Shown here piece by piece: positions 23,290 to 34,140 of a stretch of DNA of 64,000 bases. Both the position numbers and the translations under genes were made by a program. The stretch spans positions 347,854 through 411,853 of the forward strand of contig JAAOMT010000577.1 in the NCBI GenBank assembly GCA_016748015.1. Direction: 5' to 3'. The notes under the pieces are model-generated. The model did not search any database, was not told the DNA's origin, and saw only the letters and a list, made by a program, of their open reading frames with translations. The stretch's first letter is position 1, and each line of letters begins with the position of its first letter. This DNA comes from Geosiphon pyriformis (taxonomy: Eukaryota; Glomeromycota; Glomeromycetes; Archaeosporales; Geosiphonaceae).

Positions 23290-23772
23290 TATTGCTGGTG
23301 AAAGTGGTATAGACAAATTTAACAGTTTCTTTTTGTTTTTTTTGTTTTTTTTATTTATTGCTTTTTTTATCATCTAATTTATTTGATTGTTTTTTTTTTT
23401 GGTTCTGCTTGGATACTAGAAAAGTTGTCTAATAATAACACTTAAGCACAATAAACTTTTCATAATATTTAATGATTTATTCATACAGCTTATAATCAAG
23501 TAAAACCTTGGCTTTTTTAAGCTACTTATTGCTAACAATTATGGTTTATTCTTTTGCTTTAAGAACTTTTATGTTAGTTTCAATGCTAATGTTATTAATG
23601 TAAACAAAAACAGTTTTGATTATGCCCAGATCTTTTTTTTTGTTGCTATGTACATTGGTCATTAATTAAATAGAAAGTTTATCAATTTTTTTGTCAATTG
23701 CTTCAAAAAAGTATTTGACAATAATGTTAACAAATGATTTATTGTTCAAGATCAAATTAATAAAATAACCAG
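23290..23772 (-). pseudogene. Aspartic protease of element E, truncated
   Basis: Near 23700-23760 on minus the frame reads 'INLILNNKSFVNIIVKYFFE', the protease active site with Asp-Ser-Gly reduced to Asn-Asn-Lys. 'NNISIETNIKVLKAKE' and 'TIIVSNK', a stop, 'LKKAKVLLDYKLYE' continue the fold. An acidic/basic linker follows. The domain is cut on its N-terminal side by the LTR of A. Confidence 0.7.
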
Positions 23773-24632
23773 TATTATTTATAGAATATAAAAAGTATAT
23801 TAGCATATAAATTAGCCAATCAAAAGTAAACGTAATAAATGTGAAATTCCAGAATTTTTCTTAAAGAAATTGCAGAATTCTAGGAATTTCAAAATTCTTG
23901 TATGAGAAATTACAGAATTCCAGAATTCCAGAATTTCTCTCAAAGAAATTGCAGGATTCTAAGAATTCCAGGATTCTTGGCATAAAAAATTAAAGAATTG
24001 AGAAATCTCAAATATGTATATATAGCAGTAATATTAGAAACAGAAAAAACAGATCTCTCTGTTTAGATTTAATCTAAGCAATCTTTCAAATTACAATAAA
24101 TAATTATTTATTATCCCAAATTTACTCTTTACTATTAACACTTTATATTGATAAAAATTTATATTTAACCACATTAGAACAATAGCTCTTAATCATAACT
24201 ATTAATGAGATACTAACTTGTAATTGCCTTGGTTTATTTTCTTTAAATCTTTTTTTTATCTCTTTTATTTTCTTTTCATTATTTTGTTGTGTTTACTAAT
24301 TGATTAAAAATTAAGCACTGAATTATTGACATCATGAATAGCCTGGTAAAAGACCCAGAAATAAAAGTAAAATTATATATACTATTAACAAATAGCTTAC
24401 CAAAAGGGCATGACTGCCAGAATAAACCAGCCACCAAGCTAAAAAAAAAAATTGGGAAAACAACTTACCAATTATGACAACATTATTATTGAATCTCTGT
24501 TCATTATACAAAAGACTCAACCAAAACTTTTAGATACAAAGATCTTTAGATATTATCAGCCAATTTAGCAATTGAGCACCAAGTTATGAGTTTGTTATTT
24601 GATTTTGAAACCCCAAATAATCACTTGTAATA
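23773..24632 (+). repeat. 5' LTR of gypsy element A (family 2)
   Basis: 860 bp. Starts TATTATTTATAGAATATA (TGTTAC with two transitions) and ends CACTTGTAATA. Same layout as 30610-31462: U3 with GGAATTC-type repeats (23850-23980), a TATATATAG box near 24016, a 'cagatctctctgtttagatttaatctaagcaatc' block, a T-rich tract near 24240, 'ctggtaaaagacc', and 'gttatgagtttgttatttg' close to the end. Gag follows. Confidence 0.9.
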
Positions 24633-24634
24633 TT

Positions 24635-24650
24635 TGGTACTTCCTGTAAA
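24635..24650 (+). promoter_or_regulatory. Primer binding site of element A
   Basis: TGGTACTTCCTGTAAA starts two bases after the LTR. Other copies read TGGTGCTTTCTATAAG (31465), TGGTGCTTTCTGTAAG (C, minus) and TGGTGCTCTTCTATAG (B). The leading TGG complements a tRNA CCA end. I cannot identify the tRNA. Confidence 0.7.
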
Positions 24651-24659
24651 GTATAATCC

Positions 24660-26400
24660 AACAGAGAACTGGCATCAACAGCATTCATCCGAAACAGTAG
24701 TAGAATTCAAAAAAACAGGAACAAACCATTTGGGATTTGCAAAATCCTTATTTTAATATTATTACACTTATCTCAGATTAACAAATAATAGTTGGCCAAT
24801 AGAATCAGCTTTTAATTGCTATGTCAATAAAAGAATAGTATATTATTTGGGAGGCCAAGAAGATCCAAAATCCATCTTTAACAATTTTTTCAGTAAACTA
24901 TTTCAAAGCACCACCCTTTTACAAAACTATTTATTTGCATCTCTAATCACAAAAATAAACAGGAAAATTGAAAAATACACCAAGCAAAGATTTTCTATTA
25001 CTTTTGCTGACAAAAAAAAAGAAAGATTACAAACACTAGCAGGAATTTCAAAGCAAATTCAACTACCCACGTAGAAAAAATAGAGATTTGATTCATCTGT
25101 TAATCTATTGTATTACTATATATCTGAAAACACTATCAATATAACATCAACAGACACATTCACTACAAATGTAACAACACCATTAAACAGAATCCCATTC
25201 CAAAGTAAACAAAAGAAAACAGAATTATTAAGAACATATAGTAATTATTTTGAGAGATTTAAATTGTGATCTCTAACATTATCAGAAACTTGATTACCAC
25301 CACCACAACCAGATTTTGAAGCCATAAGTCTTTGAGAAATAACCAACTCTGAGGAAGAAGAGAGTAGCAATCAAGAAATTAACAAGCAAAATCTAATCCT
25401 AAAAAATCTGAAAATTAAAACCCTGATTAATCAAACTTCGAAGAATTAGAACAATCTAAATCCCAATATTATTAATTAACAAAACTTATCTCTGATAATT
25501 ATAATCAATCCACCAGTCTTATCAATTGCCAAACAGCAACAGCAATCATAACAGCCACTTCAATCAGTATAACAACAGCAACAAATCATAGTACCAATAG
25601 CATATGTACCAATTGTAAAACTTGAAAAGTTTACCAACAAAGAAAATAATCCCCAAGCTTGGTTAAATAACATTGCCAAAGCCATAACTATTAATAATTG
25701 GGATGATGTCAAAGTCTTTCAAGCCATTTCATATTTTTTTCAAGATACTACTAATTTTTGATATCAGAGTTTGGCCCAGAAATCCCAAACATTTGATGCA
25801 TTCAAGCTAGAATTTCTAAGATATTTTAACAATAACAATAGTATTAATTGCTTGGCTAACATATTCACCACTATAAAACAAGAAGAAACAGAAGCAGTCA
25901 CTACTTACTTGGAATGCTTCTACAGGAATCTGTGCTAGATCCAAGTCATTAATGCCAATTATTTTACAGTGGCTCAAATTCTAAATCAGTTTATTTGCAG
26001 ATTACACAGCAGTATCTTTGTAATACATATGCTTATTACATCCAACCACTTTTCAAGCTGTAGTTATAAATACCAGAGATTTTGAAGCAGCTGAAATCAA
26101 AGCCAACCATGCCCAAGCTGTAAATCTAGTGATGAATGAATCATCTGAATTGGATTCTAAATTGAAACAATTCAGTAATTCAATCAATTAAAAACTAAAG
26201 AGATACTTATCTAACAACAATTAGGCAATTTATCAATCTTTACAATAATACAATAATTAAGAAAACTCTAATTATTTCCAAAATTAACCATGTCTATTAT
26301 TGTCAACAATGGCAACAGGAAACACATGTTTGTCACTATTGTGGTAAACAAAGACACCTACAAATTGACTGCTGCCATCACTTAAATGATCAATAATTGG
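24660..26400 (+). pseudogene. Gag of element A
   Basis: N-terminal matrix-like domain (24720-25080; open part 24847-25074, 'IFNNFFSKLFQSTTLLQNYLF', 'KINRKIEKYTKQRFSITFADK'), a variable acidic and Gln-rich linker (25380-25600), and the capsid domain of the Retrotrans_gag type (25600-26000: 'VKLEKFTNKENNPQAWLNNI', 'FDAFKLEFLRYFNNNNSINC', 'TYLECFYRNLC'). The CCHC knuckle lies at 26331-26372 ('CHYCGKQRHLQIDC'). Frameshifts near 26000 and before the knuckle, and many stops at Gln/Trp sites. In life Gag would form the particle and package RNA. No ATG precedes the conserved start. Confidence 0.8.
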
Positions 26401-26879
26401 AAAGTCAATATTGAAACCCCAATTGCCAGTTTCAAACTCTAAGTTATCAACTAAATCCAACATTATATCAACCAAATTACTTACCAATGACGCAGCAGCC
26501 CATTTATCAACCACCAATGTATCAGAATTCAGCACCAATTATTTATTAACTGCAGCCACAAGTAATATATCAACCCCAACTAATTCAAACACCACCACAA
26601 AATTCAATTCTGATGTCACATGGAAACTAAAGACCAAGATTCATTCAACAAAACTGAAGATTGGCAATGGTTGTTCATCAACTGATTTTCAGTTTATCCA
26701 CTCAATAATCAAAATTATGCCAGTGAAATTTAGGAACCAGATACACCCAAAACCTGAATTCTCAGAACTATTTAAGTTTCCTAGTAACTTCAGAAGACAC
26801 TTCATCCAACAAACTGAAACTCAACCAAAAACAACCATTAATTAGCAACATACCTCCAGCCACTATTACTAACAATGAA

Positions 26880-27430
26880 TCTCTTACAGCAATTTTTTCT
26901 TTTGAATTCGAGAAAACCACACCAATTTCATTATTTAGTGGAGCTGCTCTAGAAGAAAAACTCATCACTGCAATGTACACCAATGCCAAAATCAATGGAC
27001 AGGTTATCAAGCTGATCCTAGACAGTGGTTCAGCAGGCAGCATCATCATATAACAACTTATGGACCAATTAGGTCACTAAGTTAATTACACTGCCAGCAC
27101 CAGGATTATTATGGCTAATGGAACCACAAAGACTCCTATTAACAAGATTGATAACTTTTTCTTTAAAGTCAATGACATCATGATATCAATCAAAGTCTTA
27201 GTGATAGAAGCTACCCAATACCAAGCTTTTGTTAATAACAACTGGCTAGTCAAACCCAATGCTGTACTCAACTGGACCATGCAAGAACTCCAACTTAACC
27301 AGAATGGTCAACACACACATGTACCAATCATGTGTGGCCATTTTAAAATGAACACTAAACCAGCACCACTTATAGAACTGGAAGAAGAAAAAAAAACCTA
27401 TTTGGGAAGCCTATCAAGTCTCATAAACTA
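26880..27430 (+). pseudogene. Aspartic protease of element A
   Basis: Retropepsin-like. The active site 'LILDSGSAGSIII' has its Asp-Ser-Gly codons at 27021-27029, intact. The second half is open at 27111-27431: 'MANGTTKTPINKIDNF', 'VLVIEATQYQAFVNNNWLVKP', 'LNWTMQELQL'. A stop near 27049 and another at 27081 separate the active site from it; both fit Gln codons. It would cleave the Gag-Pol polyprotein. The domain ends in an acidic 'ELEEEKKTYLG' linker before the Cys module. Confidence 0.85.
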
Positions 27431-27589
27431 ATACCAATCATAATGAACTGCCACTAATATTTTCTTGAGACAACAAGAGAAAAAGAAAAGAAGAAGACAT
27501 ATTTGAAGTAACTACTGTCACAGAAGAAATAACTAATGGCTGGGAAAGAGAATACTTACATAAGACAATAAAAAAACCACCATATATAC

Positions 27590-28140
27590 CCCTTAAATAC
27601 AAAAACTATAAAAAAAAACTTTCCTCCATGGAAGCTTGGATTATACTCAACAAAGACTACTGAACAAAAACCCACTATTATTGCAAGCTGTGTTATAGAA
27701 AACACTATGACTACCCAAAAAAACAGAAAAAGTAGGACAACAAACCATGTCTTGCTTGTGGCAAACAGTTACTCGATGAAAAAATATGAAACAACATTTC
27801 CAGTTAAGAAAAAAAATGTAATGCTTCATGTCAATACACAATCTTTATAAGTGATTGGATAAGTCATAGAACATTTATAATGGCTGCCTAACACTGAGCA
27901 ATCTCTTGCTTGAATGGCTACTCACATGACAAAAATAAGATCTAATGAATGGCAAATGCCAAAGTTAAAGGCACTTTATCTTGTGAGATCTTAGAAATTA
28001 AAAATAATCCACTAAAACCAGTAAAAACGGTTCTTATTCCAAATTCTGATGTTTTTCTTAACATTAAAACAGGCCCAGAGGAATTTATAAGTACTATCAG
28101 AACCTAACACTAACAAGAAAAAAGCAGAAACAATGGCTAA
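27590..28140 (+). pseudogene. Cys-rich module of element A
   Basis: Same place as in B, C and D. Cys pairs are visible as 'HYYCKLCYRK' (27680-27710), 'PCLACGKQLLD' (27745-27780) and 'KKCNASCQYTIFISDW' (27810-27860), followed by the helical 'NGYSHDKNKI' and 'VKTVLIPNSDVF'. The first CX2C seen in B ('CKDC') is lost. Probably a zinc-binding domain, judged only from the Cys spacing. Function unknown. Confidence 0.6.
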
Positions 28141-28329
28141 AAGAATTGAATATCAGATTATGCCAATATTTTTTAATTCTTAGTGATTTTGAATATTGTG
28201 ATAATTGTGATCTTATTTACAATTCACTATTGCACATAATCTACATGATTCCTAAAGAGGAAAAACCAATTAGCAGCTATGCATCAGAAATAGAATCAAC
28301 ATTTAATTTTGATTTAAACTCTGACAATA

Positions 28330-29170
28330 AAAACAACAGTTTCAGTTCCATTTAAAATGACAATAATAATTACAATAATTTGAATTCCAGTTCAAATCCA
28401 GAACAATATATTGTGCTTTCTGATCTCACCAAGGAGCAGAAGTTCAAATGGTTCAGTGATAACAATAAAGACATTATGCCAGAATGTGTACATAATACTA
28501 ATGCCAGGTTTAATCTAAGATATCCAGGAAAAAATACCATCAAATTGGAACCACACTTGCATATCTGCATTAATCTTAAAATAGTACTGGATTCTGAGTA
28601 ACAACAATGATTCAATTAGCATCAAGAAGTAGTTTAGCAAAAAAAAAAATCAATATTAAAGTAGGAATAATTGATGCAGAATATATAGAAAATATTATTG
28701 CAATGCTACAAAATAACTCAGAAAAGGCTTATATTATAGAACCAAATAAAAAGATAGCATAGGCAATATTTCTGTCTTTGGTTAAAATAGCTCAATTAGT
28801 ATTAGTAAGAAACAGAAAAAAATTAGGAATTACAGCTAGAGAGATTAATAAATTTGGATCCATGGATAGAATAGATGTGCCAGTTAATATGACAGAAGAA
28901 GAGATTGTTAACAAGAGAGAAATTATTTCTATTCTATCATATGACCAGTACATGTTAGTCATAAAAAGAAAAGTGAAGGATCAAGCTCAGTTATTTGAAG
29001 TGAAAGCAACCATGTGTAAATCAAGAGAAATTGAACTCACCAATCTTTACATACCAGCCAAAAGTCTTAAAAATATCAAAATTCTAATATATAATACTAC
29101 TAAAAATGTTATCAAAATTCCAGAAGAAACTATTATTAGATATTTAACTACTGAAGTTGAAAATTAACCA
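28330..29170 (+). pseudogene. dUTPase and following domain of element A
   Basis: Trimeric-dUTPase pattern in two frames. Motif 1 'NARFNLRYPGK' (28497-28530; Asp to Asn) is in one frame. After a shift near 28600: motif 2 'LASRSSLAKKKINI', motif 3 'GIIDAEYIENI' (catalytic Asp kept), motif 4 'NKKIA', and motif 5 'AREINKFGSMDRID', where the usual box is RG-x-x-GFGSTG. A second beta-rich segment continues to 29167 ('LTNLYIPAKSLKNIKILIYN'). The enzyme family hydrolyses dUTP to dUMP and PPi. Broken here. Confidence 0.75.
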
Positions 29171-30609
29171 CCAAATCACATTTTAGACTTTCTACAGCTA
29201 TGCAAATATGTGGATATCACATTACAAACAATATACAGATGAGAAGAATATTACTTGCTCCAACCAAAACAGCTAGAACAGATAAACTTAGGAAATTTAA
29301 ATCCACTTTAACAAATGCAGATCAAGATGTTACTTAACAATTTCAATGACATTTTTGCCAGTGAAAATAAATTTGGCCATACCAATATCATTTAGCATCA
29401 AATCAAGACTGGCAATCTGATGCCAATAAAACAACAAGCATACAGAGTATCATCAGTAAGCCATAAAATTATTCAACAAGAAATCAATTAGATGCTAAAC
29501 AATAGACTAATTTAGTCATTAATGAATCTATAGTCATTATCAGTGATACTAGTCCATAAGAAGAATAGGAAGATCTATTTTTGTGTAGACTATAGAAAAC
29601 TCAATGATGTAACTCATGGAGACAGCTACCCCATTCTATGAATTCAAGAATTATTTGATGCTTTTGGTGGAAATAAATGGTTTTCAATATTGAATTTAGA
29701 TAGTGGTTACTGGCAAGTAGTCATAAATTCAGCCAACAAAAAAAAGACTGTATTTACAACAAGAGAAAGAAATTTTGAATTTGAAGTAATGTTATTTGGC
29801 TTAATGAACACTTCAGCCACATTCTAATAGCTTATAGAAATCATCTATACTGGATTATTATGGAAGTTAGTAGTCATATACTTGGATAACACCAATGTGT
29901 TTTCAAAAACATTTGATGATCATCTGCATCATCTTTAATAAGTGTTCAAAAAACTCAGATAAGCAAGACTGAAATTGAATACAAACAAGTGCTTCTTTGG
30001 CAAAACAGAACTCAAGTTTTTAAGACATGTTATAAGCAAAGATAGCATTAAAACAAATTCAGACAAAATTAAAATAGTCAAAAACTTTTCAGTACCAACC
30101 AACTTGATAGAACTAAAAGCATTTTTGGGATTTGCTGATTATTATTGCCATTTTATTAAGAACTTTTTTAAACTGGTTCAGCTATTACACTAACTTCAAA
30201 CCAAGAATGTGAAATATAAATGGACAGAAATCTAGTAGAAAGCTTTTAATACATTAAGAAGAAAGCTCATTCAAGCTTTAGTGTTGATTTATTCAGATTA
30301 CAACAAACCATTCATCATCACCACCAATGCATTAGGCCAAGCATTGAGAGCAGTATTATCACAGAGAAAACTGAATAGAAAAGAACATTCAGTAGTATAT
30401 ACCAGCCAAAGTTTGAGTTTAGCAGAAAAAAACTATAGAATACTAGTATTAAAACACTTAGCTATTTATTGGGCAGTCATAAAATAAAAAAAATACTTAA
30501 GCCAGAAGTTCAACATATATATTGATTACAAAGAATTGACATTAATCCAAAAGCAAAATGATTGCTACACTCAATAAAAAATAGAACTTTCACTATTTAA
30601 ATATACTAT
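29170..30609 (+). pseudogene. RT and RNase H of element A, cut by LTR
   Basis: One frame (frame 2) throughout. 'KNRKIYFCVDYRKLNDVTHGDSYPI' spans the first RT motifs, 'ILNLDSGYWQVVIN' is motif A, 'VMLFGLMNTSATF' is motif B, 'VIYLDNTNVFSK' (about 29879) is the catalytic box with YLDD changed to YLDN. 29975-30193 is the thumb ('KCFFGKTELKFLRHVISKDSI'). 30281-30487 is RNase H ('YNKPFIITTNALGQALRAVL'; TDAS changed to TNAL). The domain ends at 'ELSLFKYTIV', where the next LTR begins, so integrase and ORF3 are absent from A. Confidence 0.9.
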
Positions 30610-31462
30610 TGTTACTCATAGAATATAAGAAGTATATTAGCATATAAATTAGCCAATCAGAAGTAGGCACAGTAGATGTGAAATTCCAGAATTCCTCTTA
30701 GAAAAATTGCAGGATTCCAAGAATTTTAGAATTCTTATACAAGGAATCACAGGATTCCAGAATTCCAGGATTTCTTTCAAAAAGAATTGCAAGATTTCAG
30801 GAATTCCAAAATTCCTGGTGTAAAGAATTGAGGAATTGAAAAATCTTAATTATGTATATATAGTGATAGAATTAGAAACAGAAAAAACAGACTTTTCAGT
30901 TTAGATTTGATCTAAGCAATCTTTCACATCACAAATATCAATAAATAATTATTTTCTATTTCAATCCACTTTCCACTATCAACACTTTATGTTGATAATA
31001 ATTCATACTTAACCACACTGGAACAATAGCTCTTGATTATGACTATTGACAGAATACTAACTTGAAAAATTGCCTTGGCTTATTTCTTTATTTTTTTTGT
31101 TTTCTTTTATTTTATTGTTATTTTTTTTGTGATTTATTAAATTGATTAAGAATTAAGCACTGAATTACTGATGTCAAAGATTGTCTGGTAAAAGACCTTT
31201 GCAAATGGGTAGAGCATGTAAAAGAATTACAGATTACTTATCAGAGAATTGCTGGCCACCAAGCTGAGAAAAAAATTGATGGAATTGCAATTCTGGAAGG
31301 CTACTAAAAACAACTATTGCATTTCTGTCAATTATACAAAGAACTCAAAAAAAAAAATCCTTAGATACAAACCACCTTCAGTAATTAACATTATTATATC
31401 AATTAAGCACCAAGTTATGAGTTTGTTATTTGCTTTGAGACCCCAAATAATTACTTGTAATA
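30610..31462 (+). repeat. 5' LTR of element A' (inserted in A RNase H)
   Basis: 853 bp, TGTTACTCATAG to TTACTTGTAATA. U3 repeats of the GGAATTC type at 30685-30820, a TATATATAG box at about 30855, a T-rich tract at 31090-31130. A is broken in RNase H on the left and a fresh gag starts on the right. This LTR is therefore better read as the 5' LTR of a second element than as A's 3' LTR. An ATG at 31417 lies in frame with the following gag (see findings). Confidence 0.85.
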
Positions 31463-31479
31463 TTTGGTGCTTTCTATAA

Positions 31480-33088
31480 GGTATAATTCTATAGAGAACC
31501 AGTACCAACAACAATTATCCAAAAGTGGCAGAATCAGAAATCATAGAAACCAACTATTTAGAATTCACCAAATCTTTGTTTCAATAGTACAGTCAACAAT
31601 TAGGATTAAACAATAACCATTTCCTAGCAGAATCAGCCTTTAACTTTTATGTCAATAATAAAATTACAGACTGCTTAGAAGGAATAGTTAACATTGAATC
31701 CGCAAGGAAAAACTTCTATACAGAATTATTTCAACATACCAGCTTACCAAAAAACTACAGTTTCACACCAATTATTAGAGAAATCAATCAAACCATTGAA
31801 AGGTACACACAACAACAATTTCCCATCACCTATGCAGACAAAAGCAAAGAAAGATTGCAAACACCAGTAGTAACACCAAAAAAGATACAACCACCTACTT
31901 GGAAAAAAACCAGAGTTGAATCACCAACCAATCTATCATATCATTGTATGCCAGGAAGTGCCATTAATATCTCCTCAGTAGATGTGTCCACATTAAACAT
32001 AACACCAATCTTTGGATGATTTTTATTCCAAAGTAAACAAAGAAGAACAGATTTGTTAGGACCATATGGCAAATATTTTGAAAGATTTAAATTGCAATCA
32101 CCAATGCCATCAGGATATCAATCACTACTATCTCAATCCGATTTCAGAATTTCTGACCTGTGAGAAGTAACAGAATCAAAAAAAAAAAAAAAAGAGAATC
32201 AAGAATTTACTTACCAAAACCTGATCCCAGAAAACTCAGAAGTTGAAACCCCAAATGTTCAAACTCCACAAAATCCAAATTTAGAACATCCAGAAATCAG
32301 AACTTCAAATATTCAACTACTGCCAAATCAAAACAATCAAAACCCTGATTTAATTAATCAACAACACATACCTCCAAAAATTGTAATTAATCAACCAGTT
32401 GAACTGATTGGCCAGCCATTACAACAACTGAATCAGCAAATCCAGCTGCTGCCAGTACTACTTCAACAATCCCAGCAGCCACTTTAACAACTACAACAAT
32501 CTCAAGCACCACTACAACAACCATTAAACTTAAATCTAATAATCTATGCTCCAATTGCCAAACTCGAGAAATTCACCAGCAAAAAGAATGATGCCCAAGC
32601 ATGGATCAATGATGTTGCAAAAGTCATCACTGCTAATAATTGGGATGATGTCAGAGTACTTCAAATGATTCCATACATCTTGCCAATTCCTGGTATTAAA
32701 GCTTAATCAATAAACTAGTCAACTTTGACACATTCAAAACAGAGTTTTTGAAATACTTTAGCAACAATAATAGTATCAATTGCCTGGCCAACACTTTTAC
32801 CATCATGAAACAAGAGAAAACTGAAACAGTCACTACATACTTAGAATGCTTCTATAGAAATCTGTGCCAAATTTAGACAATTCAAGCTGACTATTTTATA
32901 GTGCCACAGATTCCAAATTGAAACAATTTAGTGATTCAATCAATCAAAAATTAGAAGGATACTTAGCTAACAATCATGCAATTTATTAGCCACCACAATA
33001 ACACAATAATATAAGAAATACAAATCATTTCCAAAATCAGTTATGTCTATTATTATCATCAAGTCAGCCGTGGCAGCCTGAAACACAT
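31480..33088 (+). pseudogene. Gag of element A', the best-preserved family-2 Gag
   Basis: Reads in one frame from the primer site to about 32690, with single stops at 31492 (TAG), 31586 (TAG), 32018 (TGA), 32161 (TGA) and 32488 (TAA), all at likely Trp or Gln codons. N-terminal domain 'TNYLEFTKSLFQ' and 'ESARKNFYTELFQHTSL', then an acidic/Pro/Gln-rich linker (32170-32540), then capsid 'PIAKLEKFTSKKNDAQAWIND', 'NWDDVRV', 'TYLECFYRNLC'. It stops at 33088, just before the CCHC motif, where element B begins. Much of it lacks ATG codons and so escapes ORF finders that need a start. Confidence 0.8.
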
Positions 33089-34095
33089 TGTTACCAGATG
33101 AAATTAGAGATATTATTTAGCATGAAATTATCTTTATAATTTCTATCATTAATTAGCATATATTATCATTTCAAATTATTACTTATTACATTAGCAAAAT
33201 GTCCGAAATTATCATTTAATTAATAACCCAATTTGTACATAACACAAATGTAACCTAATTGCAATAATCAATCATATAATACCCCAAAATATGTAACATT
33301 CAAAAGTTCGCCAAAATTTGTAGAAATTTGCTGAAATAATTGATAGTTCACCAAAATATCTAATAGTTCACCAAAATATCTAATAGTTCGCAGAAATAAC
33401 TTGTAGTTTGCCAAAATGTATCTTTAGTTTAGTGAAATTGTAGAAAAGAGCAAAGTTCAAGTTTATGGAATAGTGTTACAACAAGTTGTATAAAAAAAAA
33501 GCTTTTCTCTTCAAGAAAATATATCTTACTTTAGATTTATTATTTAGAACTATTCTTACACACACAAAAAGAAATAAAATATCAAATAATTCGAAAAACC
33601 AATTTTTTTAAAATATTGCACTTGGAAAATCTCCAAAAAACCCAACTAACATTTTAAAATTAATTAGCTACCAATTTCAGTAAACTGTTAGTGACTCTAG
33701 ACCTGGATAGAAAATCTTTCCCTTGACAAAATTCTATTTCTTTTATATTTCTTTTATTTTTTTTCTTTTATTTTCTTATTATAATCATTAGGGTAGCCTA
33801 CAGACAAGATTCTTGTAGAAGAATTGACTTTCACAGCAAAGTAACTACACATTTTTAATGAGCTTCCAGACAAGCAATTCCTGGGAAAGAGTTGACATTT
33901 ACTACAATGTAACTACATGAAGCAACTGGCATGGAATTGGCCATTCCACTTATAAGCCCAGCAGTTCAAATTATAGGAGATAATTTAAAGATAAAATTCA
34001 GTTATTGGAGGTTCAAACACTTCCCATAGTCGTAAATTAACAGCACTACAACAAACATACGAAAGCTAAGAAGAGACCAAAAACCTTCAGTAACA
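33089..34095 (+). repeat. 5' LTR of element B
   Basis: 1007 bp, TGTTACCAGATG to CTTCAGTAACA. Contains repeated 'agttcaccaaaatatcta' units at 33330-33420, 'caagttgtataaaaaaaaagc' near 33483, 'tagcctacagacaagattc' near 33793, and the 3' block 'gagttgacatttactacaatg' also present at 1, 8400 and 42785. Its first base sits inside the gag of A', right before the expected CCHC codons. Confidence 0.9.
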
Positions 34096-34097
34096 TT

Positions 34098-34113
34098 TGG
34101 TGCTCTTCTATAG
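34098..34113 (+). promoter_or_regulatory. Primer binding site of element B
   Basis: TGGTGCTCTTCTATAG two bases after the LTR end. TGG is complementary to a tRNA CCA tail. tRNA not identified. Confidence 0.7.
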
Positions 34114-34140
34114 AAACAACACAGCAAAAACAACTTCAAA

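Larger units (their letters stand above)
19865..23772 (-). mobile_element. Gypsy element E (third family), decayed, 5' end lost
   Basis: Minus-strand pol of a gypsy family different from A-D. From high to low coordinates: protease, RT, RNase H, integrase and a tail. No LTR was recognised at the low end. At the high end it stops inside the protease, exactly where the LTR of element A starts (23773), so A inserted into E. Very AT-rich, with stops throughout; among the oldest layers here. Confidence 0.75.

Noticed and set aside
24332-24520. Hydrophobic minus-strand frame
   Set aside because: Lies within the LTR of A antisense and is not conserved as protein in the other LTRs.
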